Assembly (NCBI GenBank): GCA_965656715.1
Contig: CBFHLR010000013.1
Span: 80,161-85,243 of the forward strand
DNA: 5,083 nt
Direction: 5' to 3'
Source of the DNA: Coraliomargarita sp965656715
GTDB lineage: Bacteria > Verrucomicrobiota > Verrucomicrobiia > Opitutales > Coraliomargaritaceae
A program made the translations under genes and the position numbers. Under the pieces are notes generated by a model. It saw only the letters and a program-made list of their open reading frames with translations, was not told where the DNA came from and ran no database searches. Positions 1 through 5,083 of this stretch are shown one piece after another. Position 1 is the first letter of the stretch. Each line of letters starts with the position of its first letter.

Positions 1-2
1 CA

Positions 3-395
3 GGCAATCCAGAGCGTCCGGTTCTGAATCAGCCAAACGTCTTCTTTAACGGCTACTACGGTCCCGACAGCGAAAACCGCGTTGGTATGGGCGAGCACTC
101 GTGGACTACCGGTTCCGTGCCTTGGATGTATCAGTGTGTCACCGAATACATGATCGGTGCACGCCGCACACTCGACGGCCTGGTCATCAAGCCATGCATG
201 CCATCGGCTTGGGAAACTGCTTCGGTGCAGCGTAACTACCGTGGCACCAGCTACGATATCCGTATCAGCAATGCGGGTAAAAAGGCAGGTGCAGCGGTTG
301 CGTCGATCACGATCGACGGCGCGGCGCACGATGTCGCCAAGCCGCTGCCTGTTGACGGTGGTTCGCATGTCGTTGAAGTGACACTTGAAGCTTAA
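3..395 (+). CDS. GH94 glycoside phosphorylase, C-terminal part (5' end outside window)
   Basis: The reading frame is open from the left edge (first full codon at 3) to TAA at 393-395, giving the last 130 residues. The ATG at 87 is internal, because family-like sequence continues upstream of it (NGYYGPDSENRVGMGEHSW). Family features seen are W-TTGS at nt 102-116, which aligns with the Thr-Gly phosphate-binding loop of cellobiose and chitobiose phosphorylases. After it come an EYMIGARRTLDGLVIKPCMP block and a YRGTSYDIRISN stretch, the typical end of the (alpha/alpha)6 barrel and the C-terminal beta-sandwich. GH94 enzymes are cytoplasmic and phosphorolyse beta-linked disaccharides to a sugar-1-phosphate plus a free sugar. 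The catalytic Asp lies upstream of the window, so substrate (cellobiose, chitobiose, cellodextrin, cellobionate, other) cannot be assigned. A strong terminator follows 15 bp after the stop, so this gene ends its transcription unit. Confidence 0.88.
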   Translation, partial: GNPERPVLNQPNVFFNGYYGPDSENRVGMGEHSWTTGSVPWMYQCVTEYMIGARRTLDGLVIKPCMPSAWETASVQRNYRGTSYDIRISNAGKKAGAAVASITIDGAAHDVAKPLPVDGGSHVVEVTLEA

Positions 396-410
396 TCACG
401 ATGTTTAATC

Positions 411-456
411 AGGGCTGGAGTGAAGGGGGCTTTCTCTTTGCTCCAGCCCTTTTTTT
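411..456 (+). terminator. Rho-independent terminator after the GH94 gene
   Basis: A perfect 10-bp inverted repeat, AGGGCTGGAG (411-420) and CTCCAGCCCT (441-450), is followed by seven T's (450-456). Allowing G-T wobbles, pairing continues inward (421-427 with 434-440), giving a stem of about 17 bp and a 6-nt loop. The T-tract lies only on the + strand side, so it acts on the upstream GH94 gene and is not bidirectional. It separates GH94 transcription from the rhamnosidase gene that starts 27 bp further on. Confidence 0.93.
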
Positions 457-467
457 GTAGAGATAAA
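438..467 (+). promoter_or_regulatory. Weak candidate promoter for the rhamnosidase gene
   Basis: TTGCTC (438-443) and GATAAA (462-467) are separated by 18 bp and match the sigma70 consensus at only 3/6 and 4/6 positions. The -35 part lies inside the terminator hairpin. Some promoter, or read-through, is needed here because the terminator isolates the downstream gene, but this match is poor. Confidence 0.2.
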
Positions 468-482
468 TTTGGGAATCAAAGT

Positions 483-3167
483 ATGAAGCCATCGAAATGG
501 ATCTGGTGTGCGCAGAACAGCGCGACTGAATATAATCAAACAGTCATCTTTCAAAAGGAGTTTGATGTTAAGCAAACCGAAGGGGCGGCGTTGCAGATTA
601 CTGCTGACAGTTGGTATCGCGTTTCGGTCAACGGTCAGTGGATTCACGATGGACCTGCACGCGCGTATCCCGACCATTTCCAATACGACGAGCACGATCT
701 TTCTGCCGTTCTAAAGCCGGGTAAGAATACCATCGAAGTGATCGCCCGCTATTTTGGGATCGGCACCTTTCATCAGATTCCACAGGCTGCCGGGCTGCGT
801 GCTGCGGTTCTGGTCGATGGCGAAGTCATCGGCACCGACGCCACTTGGCAGGCTGCGCCCTCGAAGGCATGGAAACAGTGGACTCCCAAGATTTCGATCC
901 AGATGGAGGCCTTCGAAACCTACGATGCAGCTCTGGCGAGCGAACTCGACTGGCAATTGGCTGTCGAGGTGGAGCGCTCCTGCGATCTGGCTCTGCGCAA
1001 CACTGCACTGCTGACTCAGGAAGTGCGCCAGCCCAAGGAGCTGCGCGCTGCAGCCATCGTTAAGACGAGCCCCGGTCAATGGTGTGTGCCGGTCACGCAG
1101 TTGGTGCACGGTGAATTGGTCGAAGCCAACTTCTACACCAGTCGCCCCCTCGCGCTGAGTTCCACCTTGAAGCTCGATGCGGCTCAGGAAGTCGATTTCA
1201 CCAGCGAAGAATGGACGGTGGCGATCGACGGGAAATTACTCGAAGACGCCGCGGTGACGCTGTCGGCAGGGGAGCATTCAATCCAGTTTTTCTGCCGTAG
1301 TTTCTATGGGCACAATAAAGAGCTGTTCTTCCCATGGTTGAGCCTCAAGGGCTGGGGCGAATGGACCGCTTCAATTGCGGAGGACTGTCGATTTCTCGAT
1401 GACGACATCCGTTGGTTCGCCAGTTTTGAAAAGCAAGAAGCGAAAGCGGTGCAAGAGCGTTGGACGAAGATGATCGAAACCTATGCGACGGGATTCATCT
1501 CACTCGACCTGCCGATGGAGCGTGTCTTCATGGAGGATCCTTCCGCCGAATTTATGAAACGCGAGGCGCTGGATACACTGCCAGTTCCTGGTGATCGGAT
1601 TGAGCCGTCCGAGCGCGGCGATATCGAACTCTGTTATGACTTCGGTGAGCAGACCTGCGGCTATTTTGAATTGTCTATCGAAGCGGAGGCGGGCGTGGTC
1701 GTGGATCTGAATGCGGTCGAATTCATCACACCTGAGGGCACGATCCAACACACCTTGCCCTTTAACCGCAACGGTATGCGCTACATCACCAAGCAGGGGG
1801 AGAATACCTTCCTTTCGTTGAAGCGCCGCGCCGGACAATATCTATTTGTAACCCTGCGTAATCAAACCACGCCGGTCGTTATCAAATCGATGCGCATCAT
1901 CGAATCGACCGCGCCTGTTAAGCCGATGCAGCTGTTCCAGTCGAGCGATCCCGCACTCGACCGTATCTGGCAGATGTCGGAGCGCACACTCAAGTTGTGC
2001 GCAGAAGACAGCTACACCGACTGCCCGCTCTACGAGCAAACGCTTTGGATCGGCGATGCCCGCAATGAGGCACTGTATGGCTACGCGGCCTATGGCAATT
2101 ACGACATCTCCGCGCGCTGTCTTGAATTGGGCGCACAGTCGCTTGAAAAATTTCCGATGGTCGGCTGTCAGGTGCCGTCGGCATGGGAGTGCCTGCTGCC
2201 CGCTTGGAGCTTCCTCTGGGGCATGCATGTCTGGGAGCACTATTTCCACAGCGGCGACAAAGCCTTTCTTAAAGAACTCTGGCCTGCCGTTCTTAAGAAT
2301 CTGGAAGGAGCCGAGCAGTATCAAGACGAGCACGGTCTCTTTAGTGGTGCGCTTTGGAATTTGCTCGAATGGGCGCCGATCGATCACGACAACGAAACCG
2401 TGTTGCACAACAGCATGCTGCTTGTCGGCGCCTTGCGTGCAGCCGAGCGGTGCGCCGAGGAGCTCGGTGAAACAGCCGCTCAACAGCAATTCGAAGACCG
2501 CCGCAAGCAACTGATCGACGCGATCAACGCACAGTGGAACCCTGAGAAGCAGAGTTATCCCGACGCCATGCTCGACGGCACCGGCAAGCCGAGTGAAAAG
2601 GTCTGCCAGCACACCTCGATGCTTTCGATTATGTGCGACGTCGCCTCGCCGGAAATTCGCGGCGCGGCGCTGAACAATCTACTCAATCCGCCCGAAGGCA
2701 TGACCACCATCGGCTCGCCTTTCGCCATGCAGTTCATGTATGAAGCGCTCGAGAAGGAGGGCGAATACGATGCACTGTTGCACTCCATCCGCAGCAAGTT
2801 CCAGCCGATGATTGATGTCGGTGCGAGCACGGTCTGGGAAATGTTTGCCGGGAGCGATTTTGATACGCTCGGCTTCCCGACGCGCAGCCACTGCCATGCA
2901 TGGGCCTCGAGCCCGATCTGGTTCTTAAACCGAATCGTGCTCGGCATTCAGCAGACAGGATCCGGCGGAACCGCCTTTGAAATCAGTCCCTGGCTGGGCG
3001 ACCTGAAGCAGGCAAGTGGTGCCACCGGCACACCGAAGGGCCCCGTTTCAGTCGATTGGAAAATCGTCGACGACCGTCTGGAAGTGGCCATTTCCGCACC
3101 CGAGGGCGTCGCGATCGAGTGGTGCCCGAATGCCAGCCATGCAGGATTGGAGGTCGTTCGACGCTGA
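483..3167 (+). CDS. GH78-family alpha-L-rhamnosidase, probably cytoplasmic
   Basis: This 894-residue protein is expected to release terminal alpha-L-rhamnose from glycosides. Order of parts: an N-terminal jelly-roll (about 1-150, starting SKWIWCAQN); an extra beta-rich segment (about 170-330); a concanavalin-like domain around YDFGEQTCGYFEL (385 on); the six-hairpin catalytic barrel from FQSSDPALDRIW (485); and a C-terminal beta domain from about 836. Catalytic positions are kept: D513, E518 and D525 in DCPLYEQTLWIGD, with the same spacing as D567/E572/D579 of Bacillus RhaB, and E786 in GASTVWE, matching the general base E841. The usual Arg of DCPxR is Tyr517. No signal peptide or lipobox is visible. 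I chose ATG 483 because the alternative GTG at 420 lies inside the terminator and would add 21 non-family residues. The Shine-Dalgarno is weak (GGGA at 471-474). Specificity for rhamnose itself is inferred; related sugars are possible. Confidence 0.87.
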   Translation: MKPSKWIWCAQNSATEYNQTVIFQKEFDVKQTEGAALQITADSWYRVSVNGQWIHDGPARAYPDHFQYDEHDLSAVLKPGKNTIEVIARYFGIGTFHQIPQAAGLRAAVLVDGEVIGTDATWQAAPSKAWKQWTPKISIQMEAFETYDAALASELDWQLAVEVERSCDLALRNTALLTQEVRQPKELRAAAIVKTSPGQWCVPVTQLVHGELVEANFYTSRPLALSSTLKLDAAQEVDFTSEEWTVAIDGKLLEDAAVTLSAGEHSIQFFCRSFYGHNKELFFPWLSLKGWGEWTASIAEDCRFLDDDIRWFASFEKQEAKAVQERWTKMIETYATGFISLDLPMERVFMEDPSAEFMKREALDTLPVPGDRIEPSERGDIELCYDFGEQTCGYFELSIEAEAGVVVDLNAVEFITPEGTIQHTLPFNRNGMRYITKQGENTFLSLKRRAGQYLFVTLRNQTTPVVIKSMRIIESTAPVKPMQLFQSSDPALDRIWQMSERTLKLCAEDSYTDCPLYEQTLWIGDARNEALYGYAAYGNYDISARCLELGAQSLEKFPMVGCQVPSAWECLLPAWSFLWGMHVWEHYFHSGDKAFLKELWPAVLKNLEGAEQYQDEHGLFSGALWNLLEWAPIDHDNETVLHNSMLLVGALRAAERCAEELGETAAQQQFEDRRKQLIDAINAQWNPEKQSYPDAMLDGTGKPSEKVCQHTSMLSIMCDVASPEIRGAALNNLLNPPEGMTTIGSPFAMQFMYEALEKEGEYDALLHSIRSKFQPMIDVGASTVWEMFAGSDFDTLGFPTRSHCHAWASSPIWFLNRIVLGIQQTGSGGTAFEISPWLGDLKQASGATGTPKGPVSVDWKIVDDRLEVAISAPEGVAIEWCPNASHAGLEVVRR

Positions 3168-3175
3168 TTGTCAGT

Positions 3176-3306
3176 AGCTGCGTGCTTCAGCCGCAGTTTA
3201 CGTTGTGCAAGCCTACGCATCGGTCGCACGCGGTATAAAGCACCGCGCTCCGTTGATGCAGTTTCGTCGTGTAAGGCTGCGTGTCGGTCGCGGAATATGG
3301 GCTTCC
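3176..3306. repeat. Imperfect tandem duplication (unit about 63 bp) with hairpins
   Basis: In the gap between the rhamnosidase and symporter genes, 3193-3227 and 3258-3291 align at 28 of 35 positions (one deletion, six substitutions), both starting GCAGTTT and ending TCGGTCGC. Weaker similarity extends on both sides (AGC at 3176 and 3239), giving adjacent units of about 63-65 bp. Each unit ends in a small inverted repeat with a 7-nt loop: CGCGGT/ACCGCG (3229-3234, 3242-3247) and GGAA/TTCC (3292-3295, 3303-3306). Another small hairpin, CTGCG/CGCAG, lies at 3178-3182 and 3192-3196. No T-tract follows the larger hairpins, so these are not convincing terminators. I see no coding potential here. 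Confidence 0.6.
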
Positions 3307-3354
3307 ACAGTCTTAACCGAGCACTCTGTGCGACTTTCCCCTTGCTAGTGGCTG

Positions 3355-3383
3355 AGATTACTGCCATGCAATCATGTTAATCT
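3355..3383. promoter_or_regulatory. Dyad upstream of the symporter gene, possible operator
   Basis: AGATTA (3355-3360) and TAATCT (3378-3383) are exact reverse complements, 17 bp apart. They enclose two copies of the self-complementary CATG (3365-3368, 3373-3376), 18 bp before the symporter ATG. A loose promoter overlaps (CTGCCA 3361-3366, TAATAA 3385-3390, 18-bp spacer). That would leave almost no 5' leader, in keeping with the lack of any Shine-Dalgarno before 3402. The short arms could arise by chance. Confidence 0.25.
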
Positions 3384-3401
3384 GTAATAAAATTCCATCC
3401 C

Positions 3402-4844
3402 ATGTCGAAATCTGATTCTAAGACCCCTCCTGCTCACCTGGTATCCATTCCCCGCAAAATAGCCTGGGGCCTCGGTGGACTGACCAACGATATGGTCAAC
3501 GCACTCATGTTGCTGGCGATGCCGATTTTCTCGGTCGGACTGGGCGTGAAAGCCACTTGGATCGGTATCGCGCTGGCTTTGCCGCGCGTCTGGGATGCCA
3601 TTGCCGACCCGCTGATGGGGCACATCAGTGACAACACCCGCTCGCGCTGGGGACGACGGCGCCCCTACATCCTGCTCGGTGGTATCGGAATCGGTTTGAC
3701 CTTTGCCTTGCTCTGGATGCCCAACACGGGGTGGAGCGAAGTTGGGTTGCTGACGTGGTTCATCGTCATGAGCCTGCTCTTCTTCACCTTTTTTACTATG
3801 TGGAACATTCCCTGGATGGCGCTCGGACTCGACCTCACGCCAGACGTCAAGGAACGCAACAGCGTGCAAGCCACGCGTAGCATGTTGGCCACAGGCGCTG
3901 CCTTTATTATACCATGGATCATGCCGCTGGCTATTTACTTGGGTAAAAACAATCGCGTCGAAGGCGTTGCTGACGAGGTCATTGGCGTCCGCATGGTTGG
4001 TATCATCGTGGGCTGCATCATGGCCCTCACCGCCATTATGGCCGCGTTTTTCTGTAAAGAGTCACATGTTACCGCAAAATCGGAACCGAAAGTGCCTTTC
4101 CTGAAGTCAGCCAAATATACTTTTAAAAATAAGCACTTCATCGGCTTGTGCGTCTTTACGGCGCTGTTCTGCGGCGGCGTCGTGATGGTCGGCCCGATGA
4201 GCTACTACATCAATGTGTTCTACGTGTATGGCAACCTGCCAATTCAAGAGGCCAAGGAACTCGCGTCCGAGGTCATGGCCTGGGGGGGGACTGTCGGTGC
4301 AATCGCAAGCTTGGTCGCCGTGCCGATCATCTCCTGGTGTGCCAGCCGCTACGGCAAAAAACAAACCCTGATCGGCGGAATCGCCCTGATCGTCATTGGG
4401 CAGCTCATTAAATGGTTTTTCTATGTTCCCGAAAACCCCTACCTTCAGGTCTGGCTGTCGCTGATCATCTACCCCGGCCTAGTCTTGGTCTGGACCATTG
4501 CCCCCTCGATGTATGCCGATATCTGTGACAGGGATGATCTCGAAACGGGAACGCGTCGTGAAGGCATGTATAGCGCCACTAGCGCGTGGCTGCTTAAAGT
4601 CGGTGTGACCATCGCCGTCGCCGCCAGTGGCTGGTTGATCAACTTTGCAGGGATTTCGGACAGCGCCGATGTGCAAACGCCGGAAGCTGTTTTAAATATG
4701 CGACTTCTCTTCACCTTGCTGCCGTCCATTTTTACCTTAGTGGGCGGATATTACGTGTTCCGTTACCCCTTCACGGAGAAGGATGCCGAGCAGGTGAAAG
4801 AGCAATTGGCCCAGCGCCATGCTGCGGCTGAAGCCTCGCACTAA
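3402..4844 (+). CDS. GPH-family (MelB-like) sugar:cation symporter, MFS
   Basis: A 480-residue inner-membrane protein with about 12 hydrophobic helices, a typical length for the glycoside-pentoside-hexuronide:cation symporters; there is no fused IIA domain as in LacS. Signatures seen: RVWDAIADPLMGHISDNTRSRWGRRRP (from R62), NIPWMALGLDLTPDVKERN (from N135), and the C-terminal half signature ADICDRDDLETGTRREG (372-388). Against E. coli MelB, cation-site Asp55 and Asp59 correspond to D65 and D69, but Asn58 is A68. Sugar-site Asp19 and Arg149 appear kept as D30 and R159, while Asp124 is N135 and Trp128 is M139. It therefore probably carries something other than melibiose, perhaps with protons. 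A stop lies just upstream in frame, and 3402 is the best ATG, although no Shine-Dalgarno is seen. It likely feeds the neighbouring rhamnosidase and phosphorylase; its substrate is unknown. Confidence 0.9.
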   Translation: MSKSDSKTPPAHLVSIPRKIAWGLGGLTNDMVNALMLLAMPIFSVGLGVKATWIGIALALPRVWDAIADPLMGHISDNTRSRWGRRRPYILLGGIGIGLTFALLWMPNTGWSEVGLLTWFIVMSLLFFTFFTMWNIPWMALGLDLTPDVKERNSVQATRSMLATGAAFIIPWIMPLAIYLGKNNRVEGVADEVIGVRMVGIIVGCIMALTAIMAAFFCKESHVTAKSEPKVPFLKSAKYTFKNKHFIGLCVFTALFCGGVVMVGPMSYYINVFYVYGNLPIQEAKELASEVMAWGGTVGAIASLVAVPIISWCASRYGKKQTLIGGIALIVIGQLIKWFFYVPENPYLQVWLSLIIYPGLVLVWTIAPSMYADICDRDDLETGTRREGMYSATSAWLLKVGVTIAVAASGWLINFAGISDSADVQTPEAVLNMRLLFTLLPSIFTLVGGYYVFRYPFTEKDAEQVKEQLAQRHAAAEASH

Positions 4845-4892
4845 ATCTCGGGCTGAAGTATCCGCACTGTTGCCTCCGAGGTCATGTAAATA

Positions 4893-4916
4893 TGTGTTAT
4901 TATAGTGTGTAATTAT
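4893..4916. repeat. 11-bp direct repeat abutting a -35 box
   Basis: TGTGTTATTAT (4893-4903) and TGTGTAATTAT (4906-4916) match at 10 of 11 positions and are 13 bp apart start to start. The second copy touches the -35 hexamer at 4917. The block is AT-rich amid GC-rich sequence, so it may be an activator-binding site or an UP-like element for RNA polymerase; which of these cannot be told from sequence alone. Confidence 0.5.
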
Positions 4917-4945
4917 TTGACTTGCGCACGAGGCGGCATTTTAAT
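4917..4945 (+). promoter_or_regulatory. Sigma70-type promoter for the gene at 5000
   Basis: TTGACT (4917-4922) and TTTAAT (4940-4945) are separated by exactly 17 bp and match the consensus at 5/6 positions each. It is the best promoter in the window. Transcription would start near 4952, giving a leader of roughly 48 nt before the ATG at 5000. This suggests the downstream gene is transcribed independently of the symporter. Confidence 0.65.
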
Positions 4946-4999
4946 GTGATATCTCTGTTACATCGGTGATCTGTTTTCTCACCTTTATTCCCTTTCCCA

Positions 5000-5083
5000 A
5001 TGCCACTGAATCGCTCCACCTCACACGCTGATACTCCCCGCGCATCACACGCGCAGGGCGGTTTCGCCTTGGTCATTGCGCTC
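5000..5083 (+). CDS. Start of a prepilin/pseudopilin-like protein (3' end outside window)
   Basis: ATG at 5000 opens a frame of 28 codons to the window edge. An in-frame TGA lies at 4967-4969 with no ATG between, so 5000 is the first possible ATG start. The product begins with a polar 20-residue stretch (basic residues, Ser, His, Thr) and then G-GFALVIAL, where a hydrophobic helix begins. Gly followed by Phe resembles the class III (prepilin peptidase) cleavage site. The residue at +5 is Val rather than Glu, as in GspK/PilX-like minor pseudopilins. Similar 'GFALVIAL' starts are, from memory, common in Verrucomicrobiota proteins near pilin-like genes. Only the N-terminus is visible, so the family is tentative and a single-pass membrane protein is an alternative. 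A good promoter sits upstream; no Shine-Dalgarno is seen. Confidence 0.55.
   Translation, partial: MPLNRSTSHADTPRASHAQGGFALVIAL

Noticed and set aside
87..395. A separate 102-residue gene starting at ATG 87
   Set aside because: The frame is open upstream to the window edge and the upstream residues continue the GH94 sequence, so this ATG is internal.
2056..2514. 152-codon open frame in another + frame inside the rhamnosidase gene
   Set aside because: Overlaps the catalytic barrel in a different frame, is rich in Ser/Arg/Cys, has no family features, and no start site stands out.
1842..2612. 256-codon open frame on the minus strand
   Set aside because: It lies wholly antisense to the GH78 catalytic domain, whose motifs and frame are clear. 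Its product has no recognisable domain and the composition expected of a shadow frame.
3178..3199. Possible terminator after the rhamnosidase gene
   Set aside because: CTGCG/CGCAG with a 9-nt loop is followed by only TTTA. Five pairs and three T's are not enough, so it is better treated as part of the repeat.
2948..3367. 139-codon minus-strand frame covering the end of the rhamnosidase gene and the gap
   Set aside because: Mostly antisense to the conserved C-terminal domain. The product is Arg/Thr/Ala-rich without any motif.
3168..3380. 70-codon open frame in the gap after the rhamnosidase gene
   Set aside because: Starts with TTG directly after the upstream stop, has no Shine-Dalgarno, is Cys/Arg/Ser-rich, and is largely made by the imperfect repeat, which shifts frame between copies (35 against 34 nt).
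4847..4880. Possible terminator after the symporter gene
   Set aside because: Only CTCGG/CCGAG (4847-4851, 4876-4880) pairs, around a loop of more than 20 nt, and no T-tract follows. Too weak to call.

Overview
The window looks like a piece of a carbohydrate-utilisation locus from a moderately GC-rich bacterium. No 16S or other taxonomic marker is present. Three things point to Verrucomicrobiota (Opitutae, the Coraliomargarita/Puniceicoccales type) as my best guess: a glycosidase/phosphorylase/GPH-symporter grouping, weak or absent Shine-Dalgarno sites, and a prepilin-like 'GGFALVIAL' leader at the right edge. This is inference, not proof.

Layout, all on the + strand: (1) 3-395, the last 130 codons of a GH94 glycoside phosphorylase; (2) 411-456, a strong intrinsic terminator; (3) 483-3167, a complete 894-residue GH78-type alpha-L-rhamnosidase with no signal peptide; (4) 3168-3401, a 234-bp gap holding an imperfect tandem duplication of about 63 bp with hairpin potential; (5) 3402-4844, a complete 480-residue GPH-family (MelB-like) sugar:cation symporter; (6) 4845-4999, a gap with a good sigma70-type promoter preceded by an 11-bp direct repeat; (7) 5000-5083, the first 28 codons of a protein with a prepilin-like N-terminus, cut by the window edge.

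Working together (inference): the GPH symporter would import a small glycoside. The apparently cytoplasmic rhamnosidase would remove terminal L-rhamnose or a similar sugar, and the cytoplasmic GH94 enzyme would split a beta-linked disaccharide with phosphate, saving ATP. The substrate cannot be read from this window. The gene at 5000 has its own promoter and probably belongs to an unrelated unit (pseudopilin or surface/secretion function).

I see no CRISPR array, tRNA, rRNA, insertion sequence or defence system. Nothing amounts to a clearly new biological system. The points most worth a second look are the symporter's altered cation and sugar sites, the Tyr in the rhamnosidase's catalytic motif, the structured repeat at 3176-3306, and the repeat/promoter module at 4893-4945.
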